A stretch of 64,000 bases of DNA, from assembly GCA_963855995.1 (NCBI GenBank), contig OY979719.1:17889312-17953311 (forward strand). Reading direction: 5' to 3'. This document shows, one piece after another, positions 27,299 through 42,200 of the stretch (the first letter of the stretch is position 1; the number at the start of each line of letters is the position of its first letter). The notes beneath the pieces are model-generated. The model saw only the letters and a program-made list of their open reading frames with translations, had not been told where the DNA came from and searched no databases. Made by a program: the position numbers and the translations under genes. This stretch comes from Muricea muricata (Eukaryota > Cnidaria > Anthozoa > Malacalcyonacea > Plexauridae).

Positions 27299-30200
27299 GT
27301 TAGTATACAATTTAAAATACATTTTATTGCTTGGGATTGCTGACATTGTTGTGGGGTTGTGTTAAATGCATGATATCAAAGATAGTTTCGTCAAGAATGT
27401 CATTATCATACAGGCAGGTTTCGGCCTGTTATACGACACAAATTTGTAGTGAATTAATAATTTTTTATCAACATACATTGCGTGGGTATTTACGGTGTAG
27501 AATAAATGAAAACATTATGAAATTCAAATGTTTCAAACCCAGGGATATGCGTATTTTGAGACACAATAAAATGGCTTGCGCACGAAATTAAATACTTAAA
27601 AGTAATTTTGAGTTGGTAGGTAGAAAATATATTTGGTGTTCAAAATTTTAAGAAATTTGATTGAGTTTAAGTCATTTAAAACGTCGTGCAAACTCATATT
27701 TTTTTCAATAAAAATCGTTTTTCTGAAGAAATGTTCCAATTTTTATTAAATCTCCCTTGGGAGTTGTATGCAAATTAAGTAAATACATAAATTAAACATG
27801 CACAAAGCTAATTTTGCTTAAAATGTGGAAGTTCGTGCGACGTTTTGAACGGCTTAGACGCAAGCAAATTTTCTGAAATTTTGTACAGGAATACAACATC
27901 CGACAAATTTTCCATTCTGCCAAGTCAAAATTGCTTTTAAGCATTTAAGTTTTGCACGCGAGGCATATTTTCATTGCCGTAAAAGACAGAACACCCTGAG
28001 TATTGAAGTTTTAAATTTCTCATTTTTTCGGCTTATTCTAGATTATTAGAGCCAAAACAATCTATTTTGATACAAAACATTGTACATTGAGGCGCTTCGC
28101 GAAAGAGAGAGAGCGAATTCAGATTTGTCTACTTTTTTTTTATACACCTTCTCTTCTTCTTCTTCGCCTACACCTTATCACCTAGTTGGGGGTCGGTGGC
28201 CACGATCCCTCTTCTCCATTTTTTCCTGTCCTGGTCATCTTGTTCCTTAAGGCCTGGCTTCCATAATCTCTCTCTCAATCCATCTTTCCATCTCTTTAGC
28301 TGTCGTCCTCTCTTTATTTTTCCCTTAATCGGCTCTTCCCACACCTTCCTTACTACTTCCTCCTCATCCTTCCTCAGTAAATGACCATACCAACGGAGTT
28401 TACTTCGTTCAACAATTGTTACCACGCAAGTTGTTACTGTTGTCCTTCTCCTGACTTCCTCATTTCTTAGCTTGTCCTTTAAGGTCACACCCAGCATCAT
28501 CCTTAACATTCTCATCTTTGTTGTATTTAACTTTCTTTCATCCTTCTTCTTTAATCCCTAGCACTCTGAACCATACGTCATTACTTTCCTGACCATTGTA
28601 GTGTATATTTTTGCTTTTAATCTCATGGGCATCCTTATGTTATTCAAGACTGTCTTCACGTCCCTCCATTTCATCCAACTAGCACTCACTCTTGCCTGTA
28701 CCTCCTTTTCACATCCTCCTTTATAGTTGATTAGTGATCCTAGATACTTAAAACTTTTCACCTGTTTCAGTTCCTCTCCATGCATGTCTCTAATGTTCAC
28801 CTGCTCTTCTTTGTTCTTACTACACACCATCGTCTCCGTCCTTTTAACATTCATCTTTAACCCATACTTCTCCAGGCACTCTTGCCACTTCAAGGGTCTC
28901 TCTTGCAGTTGTTCTTTGCTGTCTGCCATAATTGCTAGGTCATCTGCAAATAGCAACTCCCACAGATTTTCTGCTCTCAGGTGCTCTGACAGAACGTCGA
29001 TGATGACTGCAAACAAGAGGGGACTCAATGCTGATCCTTGATGTAGACCCACTCCAATTAAGAATTCTCTTGACAGTCCTTCAATTGTTCTCACCGCTGT
29101 TTTACAATCCTGGTATGTCTCCATGACCATTCTCACTAGCTTCTCTGATACTCTTCTCTACAGTACAATAATTCCCTTGGTACACGATAATACGCTTTCT
29201 CCAGGTCAACAAAACTGCAAAACACTGCCAAATTTCCTTCTATCCATTTCTCTACCAATTGTCTGACAATGAATATCGCATCTACCGTATACTTTCCCGG
29301 CATAACGCCGAACTGCTTTGGGTCAATTTTTACCACTTTTTGAATGCGCTTGTCCAATATCCTTTTCAAAATTTTAATCCATGCTCCAATAACTTAATTC
29401 CTCGATGGTTTCCACACTCTAGAATGTCCCCATTTTTCTTAAAAATGGGCGCTATCAAACTTTTCCTCCAGTCCTCCGGGATCTTTTCTTTATCCCACAC
29501 TACTTTCAGTAAGTCCAACATCCAAAATAAGCATTCCTCACCACCTTCTCTTAACATATCAATACTAACTTTGCTGACTCCTGGTGCTTTATTACTTTTC
29601 ATTCCGCTCATTGCCTCTCTCACTTCTTCCACTTCAATCCCTTTTTCTGGTCCTTCCACTTTATATATTTCTAGTAACTCTTCCCGTTTATTTTCTACAT
29701 TAAGAAGTTCTTCAAAGTATTCCGCCCACCTTAAGCTGATCTTATCTTCATCGAATAACATTTTCCCTTCCTTATCTTTTATAATGTGAATGTTCCCAGT
29801 CTCTTTCCGCTCTCTCTGCCTTCCCTTTGCGATTCCGTTGATTCGTTTTTCCCCTTGGGTCTCCAATTTGTCATACAACTCCTCTGTACCCTGCTTTCTG
29901 GCGATTGCCACAATCTTTTTGGCTCATCTTCTCTTTAACTTGTATTTGTCCTTATCTCGTTCAAGCTTTGACTTCTGCCATTTCTTAAACGCTAGCTTCT
30001 TTTCCTTGAGTACTTTTCTCACATCCTCATTCCACCACATGATTCTCTCTGTTCTTTTCTACCAGGATTCGTTCTTCCTAATACCTCATCACTCGCCTTT
30101 CTTAAAATCTCTTTTAACTCTTGCCAAATTTCCTTCACCTCACCTTCATTACTCCGGTTCACATTTGCCATTTTCACCACATCTCTGAACTTTGACGTTG

Positions 30201-33200
30201 TTTCCCCCATCTTTAATTTCCATATCTTAAATCTTCCGACTTTTCTGAATTTTCGTTTATGTTCTTTGCTCTTCCACATGTCAAGCACAACCATTCTGTG
30301 TTGTCTCACGATCTCACTTCCTGGGATGACTTTACAATCCTTCAGATTTTTTACCTTGCTTTGCTTTATCAAGATATAGTCTACCTGACTGGTTCTTCTG
30401 CCACTGCTAAATACGATAAGATGCTCTTCCTTTTTACGGTACCTTGTATTGCAAACTAATAACTCTTTTCTCTGTGCCATGTCTAGGATTTTCTCTCCTT
30501 CTTCATTTCTCTCTTCGTAACCGTGCCCCCCATGCACTCCGTCATAACCATCACAGTCTTTACCAACATGCACATTTAAATCACCTCCAATTACTAGTAC
30601 CTCACTCTCCTTTGCTTCCCCAACCATATCTTCTAGATCAACTAGGAACGCTTCTTTTTCCTCCTCTGCACACCCAACTTGTGGTCCATATGCCGATATT
30701 ATCATAATCATTTCCTGTCTTCCTTTCACTTTGATACTCATTAACCTATCACTAACTCTTTTCACGTCCACTACATTATCTTTCCATTTTCGCGATAAAA
30801 TAATTCCCACTCCATTTCTTTTGTTTGACTCTACACAGTATATAATTTTATATCCTTCGCCTAACTCTCTCACCGCATTACCTTTCCATTTAGTTTCTTG
30901 GACGCACATTACATCAACGTTTCTCCTCCCCATCTCTTCCACCAGCTCTCTTCCTCTGCCCGTCATTGATCCTACATTCCAAGTAGCAAATCTCCACTTC
31001 TCCATTTCTTTCCGATTTCTAGGTAGCACATCAGGCTTATGTGGTTAGCCGTCATACCCATCTAACCTTCCAGCGGAGTCCCAAGCTTTCCTTTTGTCGT
31101 AGGCAGGTGAGGGCGCCCACGGAGTACTTCGGGCTGTACCACGCCCTTGTTTAGGGATCATAGCATAAAATTGAAGCAATAAAATGTTTTGCAGCCGGAT
31201 GCCCTTCCTGACGCCAGCCTCGGTTTTTACGTTTGTCGTCTTTTACGACACGCAGAGGATACGTTGGGTCTATTCTTATGCTGCCGGAGCCCACACCAGG
31301 GGTGGATCTAGACTTTTTCATAAGTAGTTTCAAATTTTTTTATTGTGACATCAGCCCCTCCCCCCTCCTGGAGGACATTTCCCTGACCCCCACTTAAAAC
31401 AAAAAAATATTTATTGAAACAACAATACCTTAATTGAAATCTATACCTTCATTGACAACATTTGCCACACAAGACCATGCAAATATGATATATTTATGTG
31501 TCTCTATATACCAAAAAGATAAATCAGTACAAATTCATTCCTGTTGAACTACTGTAGTGTTGGAGTAAGTTTGTGATGGACTTTGTGAGTTAGATCACTG
31601 AATAAGTATCATATCAGAAAAATTCCAATCTTGGAGATTGTTGACAAATTTTACCAGCATAAGAACTGTATAGACTTATCTCTTTGTTTTTGCAACATTC
31701 ACCACCTCAATACCACAGCCTGCCAAAAGATGAGTAAACTTCCTTCCAGCTACAAAAATACTGATTAACAGTGTAAACTAGATAAAGTTATACCTGGCAT
31801 CTCAGTCTGTTTCTTTTAAAAATCATCAATAACAGCAACAGCAAGTAATCTAAAAGATGATAAAATGAGTGATAAATACATTAAAAATAAACACCATTAT
31901 AATTAAGGATAATTAAAGTTTATTGTGAGTAAAATAGAGATTATGTATGTAGCTGTATGGTGTAAAATGTATACCTGAAGACAGCAAGGATCAACAATCA
32001 ATAAAAGTAAAGAACAGGAAGGAATGTGCATACAGCATAGAGTCCATGAGAACAAATGTCAGCAAATAAAGGGAAGCAAATACATGTGTACTGTAGCAAA
32101 TTGATAACAGCTTTTTTGCCTCTGTACTGTTCACTGTCAGTTTAAGGATTACAAAATCCAGACAGTTCATAACTCACAAGTACTCTAGAAACAGCTAGTG
32201 AGTTTGTTGCCAAAGCAATGTACATATCTAATCTTCCAAGATATTTGCAATACTTTGTCTGTCAGGATACTTCTTCTTTTGCTTTCTTTTCATTCCACAA
32301 TATCTCCCACAGCATTAATTCTGCTTCTAAGCCAGCTAGATGCAACTTGAAATCTGATGTCAAGTTGTTGAATTGCATGGTTCAAGAACACTCTTGTCAA
32401 ATTTATCTTGCAATACTGCTCTGGTGTTGCAGCTGAGCGTTGGCGCGCTCGACGAATTTGTCTGTTATCGTTGGCATGGTTGGACAATTTGAATACTCCC
32501 CGCTAATTCAACTCCATTGTATCAGAAAAAGCACTAGTATTCTTCTCAGTAATATTTCGAACGTAGATCGATCAAAATCCCTAAAATCACACTTATTATA
32601 ACCAGTAGCGTAGCCAGCCCGACGATTTAGTCCCGCTATGCAAATTTCAAATCATTGTAATTATTCATTTCTTTAGAAATTGTTGTTTTTACAGTCAATG
32701 AACACGAAAATATTTGCATAGCGGGACTAAATCGTCGGGCTGGCTACGCTACTGATTATAACTAGCGTGTGCTAGCGTTCTGTCTCAAGAAAGTGCAGTA
32801 GAACACATCTAACAAAACAGTGGACGCAGGGTGGTAGGCTTGGGTATTTATACTTTTCTCGGTAGTTTCCTCAGCAGTTTTCGACCAATCGGAGCTCGAG
32901 GCTCAGTCGTTTCCAAATGAATCTTGCCGACGCAGTAGTTTCCAAAGCAAATCTTGCTGACGCATTAGTTTCCGAAGCAAATCTTGCCGACGCAGTAGTT
33001 TCCAAATGAATCTTGCTGACGCAGTAGTTTCCAAAGCAAATTTTGCTGACGCTGTAGTTTCCAATCGCCATATATGGAAATCTCAGTAGTTTCCTAATAG
33101 TTTCCTTATAAACGCGAGTGTTTCCCACTAGTTCCCTGTTTCCCAACAGGAAAATGCGATAAAAAGCAGCAAAAATTTGCGCGAAATTTTTGAAAAATTG

Positions 33201-36200
33201 TTCAAAAAATGGCCAGAAATGCGATATTTGAGAAGAATATTCTATTTTGTTGAAGATTCTTAAACTGACAGTGGTGATTAAACTTTCTTGTCGAAAAATT
33301 CTCAGTAGTTTCCGGAAACTACGGAAACTACCCTAGATCCGCCCCTGCACACGGCACCTTTTTTTTACACCCTGTAGATATAAATCGTTTGTCTATTCAT
33401 GTAGAGCCACCCATATTCAGATGAAACAAATGCTCCATTGCAAGCAAGTAAGTCTAGTGGTATAAAACACGGTCTTTAAACTGAATTATACGATAACTTA
33501 CTAACGAAATTATTGCTCATAGTCAATACGCGTCCAGCAAAGTGATTAGGAGAGATGAAATGTTCTCATGGAGTGCGGAGCTGAGACCGAATACTAAAAT
33601 ACTGTGTATGGGCGATAGAAATTTCAATCAATTTATCGTCTATTATCTACAATATGTTTTCAACAGCTTTCGTTTCATAAAGTTTGCTAGTCAGTTTCAG
33701 TCTAGACAAACATTGCACAAATAATAAAATTAATACATAAAGTCTTGTTTGCGATGAAAATTTCAACACATTTTATTTCATCATTTTAATATCTTTGTTT
33801 TAGCAACTTCGCCTAAGTCAACGAATGCAACAATTACGACTACACGGACAGGTAAAGAGAAAAGAAATTTTCAACGGCTTTTGTTTTATAAAGTTTGATG
33901 TACTCAATCTCAGTTTAGACGAACAGAAAGTTTGAAAGATAAAGGTTTTGATTATATATAGAGAATTTTAAACAACCACATCTCATACTTAACATGCATT
34001 CTCGGTGGATAGGGATGCACATTAGTGGCGTCTGGGAATGGAGTCCCAAATAGTTAAAATATTGGTTTGGAGTGGCATAAATATGGAATTTTTGATGCAT
34101 ATACAGCGAACTCGTAATAGATTTGACTATATATGGCATGGCTGCTTTATTCAAGTAAATACCACGGTCCTCTTCTTTTCCTACAAATTAAAGAGCGTGC
34201 TGTAATTGTTGGACAGTTACTGATGATGGAGTCAAAACAACTCCCGGCGTAAAATTTTTGGAGTAAAAATTATTCTGATATTTCTACTACATTATTTAGT
34301 AGAGTCAATTTTACTTCTTTAGTAAAACTTAAATGCAATACTCAGGTGGAGTAGTTTCAACTCCCTTTTCGGAGTAGATTTAACTCCTCGGCTACTTTTT
34401 TTACTCTCCTAAAAGAAGACTTCTCACGTGGAGTTAAAATAACTCCCTGAAATTGACAATGCGCCACAGTCAACAAAAGCAACAAATCCAAAAATTATTT
34501 CTACACCAACAGGTAAAGAGAAAAAATGTAGTTTTTTATTACAGACATTTTCAACAGCTTTCGTTTTATAATTATTGCTACCCAGTTTAGATGAGCATAA
34601 AATTTAACAAGGTTCTGTCACAAACATAAAGGTTTATAAGATGAGGAATTTAAACAGTCACATCTCACCCTGTCAACATTCTCTGCGAACATGCAAGGGA
34701 AGCACATTGGAGGGGGGATATATCTCAAATAATTTAAAATACTGCCTACCGTGTAAACGTGGTGTAAAGTAATGCTAAGATACTGTGCGTTATTCAATAA
34801 AATCCTGAAAACCTTCAGTTTTAGCAACTTCGCCACAGTCAACAGAAACAACAAACCCAACAACTATGTCTACACCAACAGGTAATGAGAAAAAATGTAT
34901 ATTATTACTATAGACGTTTTCAATATTAAAATTCAATGTTTAAAATATTGCTTTAAATTCGCTACCAAAATGATTGTGAAAAGTAAAAAGTGTAACTCTT
35001 TTCGTGTTTTATTTATTCATTTTCGTTTTAGCAATTTTGCCTCAGTCAACACAAAAATCAAATGCAATAATGTCTACACCAACAGGTATAAAGAGAAAAA
35101 TGAATAGTATTTGATTATAGACGTTTTCGGCAGCTCTTTTACAAATTTTGATTGCATGAAGAGCCAAATTTAGCGTAGTGCTAATAAAACAATACTAAAA
35201 TACTGTGCGCTGTTTGATAAAATCCTGAAATCCTTCAGTTTTAGCAATTTCGCCACAGTCAACAGGAACAACAAACCCAACAATTATGTCTACACCAACA
35301 GGTAATGAGAAAAAATAAGGTTTTGTTATTATAAAAGTTTTCAATAGCTTTCGTTTTATAAAGTTTGCTAGTCAATCCCAGTTTAGATGAACAGAATGTT
35401 TAACATGGTTCTGTTACAAACATAAAGGTTTATAAGGAATTTTAAACAGTCACATCTTACCCTTAACATGTATTCTCTGAGGACAGGGACACACATCGGT
35501 GCGTCTTGGAAACGAGTGTTATCATATCCCAAATATTTAAAATATTGCTTTAAAGTCGCTACCAAAATGATTGTGAAAAGTGTAGCTAATTCTATTCGTA
35601 TTTTATTTATTTATTTTTGTTTTAGCAATTTTTCCTCAGTCAACACAAAAATCAAATGAAACAATGTCTACACCAACAGGTATAAAGAGAAAAAATGAAC
35701 ACTGTTTAATTATAGACGTTTTTAACAACTCCTTTATAAAATTTGATTGAATGAAGACTCAATTTAGCGTAGTTCATGCTAATAAAATAATACTAAAATA
35801 CTGTGCGCTGTTTGATAAAATCCTGAAATCCTTCAGTTTTAGCAATTTCGCAACCGTCAACAAAAACAACAAACCCAACAATTATGTCTACACCAACAGG
35901 TAATGAAAAAAATGTAGTTTTTTATTATAGAAGTTTTCAACAGCTTTCTTTTTGTAAAGTTTGCTAGTGTTTTTAGATAAACAGAAAGTTTAACAAGGTT
36001 CTGTCACAAACATAAAGGCTTATAAGATGAGAAATTTTAAACAGTCACATCTCACCCAGTCAACATTCTCTGTGGACATGCAGGGACGTACATTGTTGAC
36101 GTATTGGGAAGGGATGTCATAGCCCTAGTGTTTAAAATATCGCTTCACGTCCTTTATTTATTTCGTTCATTATCTTTTACAAACTCTGATTGAATAACGA

Positions 36201-39200
36201 GTCAAATTTAGCATAGTGCCAATATAATAGTACTAAAATACTGTGCGCTGTTTGATAAAATCCTGAAATCCTTCAGTTTTAGCAATTTCGCCACAGTCAA
36301 CAGGAACAACAAACCCAACAATTATGTCTACACCAACAGGTAATCAGAAAAAATGTAGGTTTTTTGTCATAGAAGTTTTCAATAGCTTTCGTCTTATAAA
36401 GTTTGATAGTCAGTTTAAATGAACAGAAAGTTCAACAACCTTCTGTTACAAACATAAAGGTTTATAAGATAAGGAATGTTAAAAATTCACATCTCACCCT
36501 GTGAACATTCTCTGTCATGGACATGTGGGGATGACAACATGAAGTTGTAAATGTGTTTTTTTAGTCTTCTCTAGTTGTGCAGTAAATAATTATTGTGATC
36601 ATCGCCGAAATACGTTCATGCTAGTGTACACTGTCTGTGATCAAAGCGGGGATTTTGCATGACTAAATACACAGAATGTATTCTCCTATACGTCTTATTT
36701 TACTGTGACAGCACTGAGAAACTTTGATTGTGTCAGCCAGGCTTGAGAGACAATACTGTGTACACTTCCATCGGAAATGAATAATAATTTGCAATTCATG
36801 AACTGTTAGAAAACCTCTTGTAACCCCATGTACTTGGTGTACTACAGGTGTAAAATGATACTAAAATACTGTGCGCTATTCAATAAAATCCTGAAATGTT
36901 TCAGTTTTAGCAACTTCGCCACAGTTATTAGCAGAAACAACAAACCCAACAATTATGTCTACACCAAAAGGTAAAGAGAAAAAATGTAGATTTTAACTAT
37001 AGAAGTCTTCAATGTTAAAATTCAATGTTTAAAATATTGCTTTAACGTCACTGCCAAAATGATTGTGAAAAGTATAATTCTATTCGTGTTTTTTTATATA
37101 TTTTTGTTTTAGGAATTTTGCCTCAGTCAACACAAAAATCAAATGAAATAATGTCTACACCAACAGGTATAAAAAGAAAAAATGAACAGTGTTTGATTAT
37201 AGACGTTTTTAACAACAACTTTATAAACTTTGATTGAATGAAGAGTCAAATTTAGCGTAGTGCTAATAAAACAATACTAAAATACTTTGCGCTGTTTGAT
37301 AAAATCCTGAAATCCTTCAGTTTTAGCAATTTCGCCACAGTCAACAGAAACAACAAACCCAACAATTATGTCTACACCAACAGGTAATAAGAAAAAATGT
37401 AGTTTTTTATTATAGAAGTTTTCAACAGCTTTCTTTTTGTAAAATTTGCTAGACTTTTTAGATAAACAGAAAGTTTAACAAGGCTCTGTCACAAACATAA
37501 AGGTTTATAAGATGAGGAATTTTGAACAGTCATATCTCACCTTGTCAACATTCTCTGTAGACATGCAGGGACGTACATAGTTGACGTATTGGGAAGTGAC
37601 GTTATAGCCCTAGCGTTTAAAATATCGCTTCACGTCCTTTATCTATTTCGTTCATTATCTTTTACAAACTCTGATTGAATGAAGAGTCAAATTTAGCATA
37701 GTGCCAATATAATAATACAAAAATACTGTGCGCTGTTTGATAAAATCCTGAAATCCTTCAGTTTTAGCAATTTCGCCACAGTCAACAGGAACAACAAACC
37801 CAACAATTATGTCTACACCAACAGGTAATGAGAAAAAATAAGGTTTTATTATTATAGAAGTTTTCAATAGCCTTCGTTTTATAAAGTTTGCTAGTCAGTC
37901 CCAGTTTAGATGAACAGAATGTTTAACATCGTTCTGTTACAAACATAAAGGTTTATCAGGAATTTTAAACAGTCACATCTTACCCTTAACATGTATGCTC
38001 TGAGGACAGGGACACACATCGGTGCGTCTTGGAAACGGGTGTTATCATATCCCAAATATTTAAAATATTGCTTTAAAGTCGCTACCAAAATGATTGTGAA
38101 AAGTGTAGCTAATTCTATTCGTATTTTATTTATTTCTTTTTGTTTTAGCAATTTTGCCTCAGTCAACACAAAAATCAAATGAAACAATGTCTACACCAAC
38201 AGGTATAAAGAGAAAAAATGAACACTCTTTAATTATAGACGTTTTTAACAACTCCTTTATAAACTTTGATTGAATGAAGACTCAATTTAGCGTAGTGCTA
38301 ATAAAATAATACTAAAATACTGTGCGCTGTTTGATAAAATCCTGAAATCCTTCAGTTTTAGCAATTTCGCCACAGTCAACAAAAACAACAAACCCAACAA
38401 TTATGTCTACACCAACAGGTAATGAGAAAAATGTAGTTTTTTATTATAGAAGTTTTCAACAGCTTTCTTTTTGTAAAGTTTGCTAGTCTTTTTAGATAAA
38501 CAGAAAGTTTAACAAGGTTCTGTCACAAACATAAAGGCTTATAAGATGAAAAATTTTAAACAGTCACGTCTCATCATGTCAACATTCTCTGTGGACATGC
38601 AGGGACGTACATTGTTGACGTATTGGGAAGGGATGTCTTAGCCCTAGTGTTTAAAATATCGCTTCACGTCCTTTATTTATTTCGCTCATTATCTTTTACA
38701 AACTCTGATTGAATAAAGAGTCAAATTTAGCATAGTGCCAATATAATAGTACTAAAATACTGTGCGCTGTTTGATAAAATCCTGAAATCCTTCAGTTTTA
38801 GCAATTTCGCCACAGTCAACAGGAACAACAAACCCAACAATTATGTCTACACCAACAGGTAATGAGAAAAAATAAGGTTTTATTATTATAGAAGTTTTCA
38901 ATAGCCTTCGTTTTATAAAGTTTGCTACTCAGTCCCAGTTTAGATGAACAGAATGTTTAACATGGTTCTGTTACAAACATAAAGGTTTATCAGGAATTTT
39001 AAACAGTCACATCTTACCCTTAACATGTATGCTCTGAGGACAGGGACGCACATCGGTGCGTCTTGGAAACGGGTGTTATCATATCCCAAATATTTAAAAT
39101 ATTGCTTTAAAGTCGCTACCAAAATGATTGTGTAAGTAAGTAAGTAATAATAATATTTAATCAGGAAACGTTTTCATATTACATGATTTTCAAAAAGGAC

Positions 39201-42200
39201 CTGCCACATTGTGAAAAGTATAATTCTATTCGTGCTTTACTTATTCATTTATTTATCTTCGTTTCAGCAATTTTGCCTCAGTCAACACAAAAATCAAATG
39301 CAATAATGTCTACACCAACAGGTACTGTATGAGGAGAAAAAATGAACAGTATTTCCTTATAGAGGTTTTCAGCAACTCCTTTACAAACTTTGACTGAATG
39401 AAGAGTAAAATTTAGCCTCCTGCAAATAAAATGATACCAAAGTACTGTGTGCTGTTTGATAAAATCCTGAAATCCTTCAGTTTTAGCAATTTCGTCACAG
39501 TCAACAGAAACAACAAACCCAACAACTATCTCTACACCAAAAGGTAAAAAGAAAAAATGTAGGTTTTTTATCATAGAAGTTTTCAATAGCTTTCGTCTTA
39601 TAAAGTTTCTTGTCAGTTTAAATGAACAGAAAGTTCAACAAGCTTCTGTTACAAACATAAAGGTTTATAAGATAAGGAATGTTAAACAGTCACATCTCAC
39701 CCTATCAACATTCTCTGTGGACATGCAGGGATGACAACATGAAGTTGTAAATGTGCTTTTCAGTCGGCTCTAGTTGTGCAGTAAATAATTATTGTGATCA
39801 TCGCCGAAATACGTTCATGCTAGTGTACACTGTCAGTGATCAAAGCGGGGATTTTGCCTTACTAAATGCACACAATGTATTCTCTAAAACGTCTTATTTT
39901 ACTGTAGTAACTTCGCCTAAGTCAACGAATGCAACAATTACGGCTACACGGACAGGTAAAGAGAAAAGAAATTTTCAACGGCTTTTGTTTTATAAAGTTT
40001 GATATACTCAATCTCAGCTTAGATGAACAGAAAGTTTAAAAGATAAAGGTTTTGATCATAGATAAGGAATTTTAAACCACCACATCTTACACTTAACATG
40101 CATTCTCTGTGGACAGGGAGTGCACATTAGTGGCGTCTGGGAATGGAGTCCCAAATAGTTAAAATATTGGTTTTGAGTGGTATAAATATGGAATTTTTTA
40201 TGCATATACAGCGAACTTATAATAGATTTGATTATACAGGGTGTCCCAAAAAAACCCAAAAACTATTGAAAATGATCTATTGTTAACATTTGAATGCCCT
40301 AGCACTTGTTAAAAAATTAAAATATCTTTGCAAAGTACGTTTGTTTTGCTCATGGGGATTAACATTTGTAAATTGTTTTCCCTAAATCAAATAATCCATG
40401 CATAAAATTTGATTGCATTTTTAATATGCACTCGTAGGTTTAGTTTTTTTTGTCTGGCATAAAAATGGTTAACACTGAGTATTACTATTAATTATGACGG
40501 TTATTCAATACTTTATCCACTCGTGGGTTCAATTTAGTGCTAGGCATTGAAATTCTAACAATAGATCATTTTCAATAGTTTTTGGGTTTTTTTGGGACAC
40601 CCTGTATATGGATGGCTGCTTTATTCAAGCAAATACCACAATCTTGTTAAAACCAATCTAAGCCTACACCCTAGGGGTCACCATACTGGCTTATTGTGTT
40701 TACTATAATTGTACACGCACATGCGTTTGTCACATCTTTTCCTAGAAAAAGCGTGCTGGAATTTTTGACAGTTCATGATGATGGAGTTAAAAGAACTCCC
40801 GGAGTAAAATTTTGGAGTTAAAATTATTCTGATATTTCTGCTACATTATTTAGTAGAGTTAATTTTACTTCTTTAGTAAAACTTAAATGCTATTACTCAG
40901 GTAGAGTAGTTTCAACTCCCTTTTCGGAGTAGATTTAACTCCTCGCCACTATTTTTACTCTCCTAAAAGGAGTCTCCTCATGTGGAGTTAAAATAACTCC
41001 CTGAAATAGACAATGTACCACAGTCAACAAAAGCAATAAATCCAAAAAAATTATGTCTATACCAAAAGGTAATGAGAAAAAAATGTAGGCCAGTTTTGTA
41101 ATATAAGACGTTTTCAATAGCTTTCGTTAAATAAAGTTTGTTATCCAATATCAGTTTAGATGAACAGAAAGTTTAACAAGGTTCTGTTCCAAACATAAAG
41201 GTTTATAAGATAAGGAATTGTAAACAGTCACATCTCACCCTGTCAACATTCTCTGTGGACAGAGACGTACATTGGTGGCGTATTGGGAAGGGGTGTTATA
41301 GCCCTAAAGTTGAAAATGTTGCTTCACGTCCTTTACTTATTCAGTCAATTATCTTCTTTTTGCCAATTTTACCTCAGTCAACACAAAGATCAAATGCAAT
41401 AATGTCTACACCGACAGGTATAAAGAGAAAAAATGAATGGTATTTCACTATAGACGTTTTCAGGAACTCTTTTACAAACTTTGATTGAGCGAAGAGTCAA
41501 ATTCAGTGTAGTGCTATAAAATCCCGTTTACACAGTTCCGGATTCGCTTTGTCACGACATCAAGTTGTGTAATGTTATTATAAATTTAAAAGCTGCACTC
41601 GACTTGAAACTTTCCAATTTGATATCGTGAATAATACTAAAATACTGTGTGCAATTCAATTAAATCCTGAAATCCTTCAGTTTTAGCAACTTCGCCACAG
41701 TCAACAGAAACAACAATCCAAACAATTATGTCTACGCCAACAGGTATAATGAGACAAATGGTCGTTTTTTTATCGATCATAGACGTTTTCAATAGCTTTC
41801 GTTTTATAAATGTTGCTGCGCAATCCCAATTTAGATGAACAGAAGCTTTAACAAGGTTCCGTTACAAACATAAAGGTTTACAAGGAATTTTAAACAGTCA
41901 CATCTTAACCTTAACATGCATTCTCTGTGGACAGGGATGCACATTAGTGGCGTCAGGGAATGGAGTCCCAAATAGTTAAAATATTGGTTTAGAGTAGTAT
42001 AGTTTGGAGAGTATAATTCTATTCGTGCTTTATTTATTCATTTATTTATCTTTGTTTTAGCAATTTTGCCTCAGTCAACACAAAAATCAAATTCAATAAT
42101 CTCAACACCAACAGGTATAAAGAGAAAAAATGAATAGTATTTCATTATAGACGTTTTCGGCAGCTCTTTTACAAACTTTGATTGAATGAAGAGACAAATT

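Larger units (their letters stand above)
28131..31296 (-). mobile_element. RTE-type LINE (antisense), broken coding region
   Basis: Antisense non-LTR retrotransposon in gene 2 intron 1. Reading on the minus strand: 5' leader with the GGAAGGGCATCCGGC motif near 31195, APE-type endonuclease, reverse transcriptase, and a C-terminal region with L-R-W-Y-G-H-L-L-R. The order EN-RT in one chain and the sequence style resemble RTE-class elements whose endonuclease is often annotated as 'craniofacial development protein 2-like'. The 5' end is split by a hAT-like insertion, with about 13 further bases resuming after 33347. Frameshifts make it inactive. Confidence 0.85.

Noticed and set aside
29259-30188. 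Plus-strand ORFs of 132-176 codons
   Set aside because: They are antisense shadows of the LINE coding region on the minus strand.
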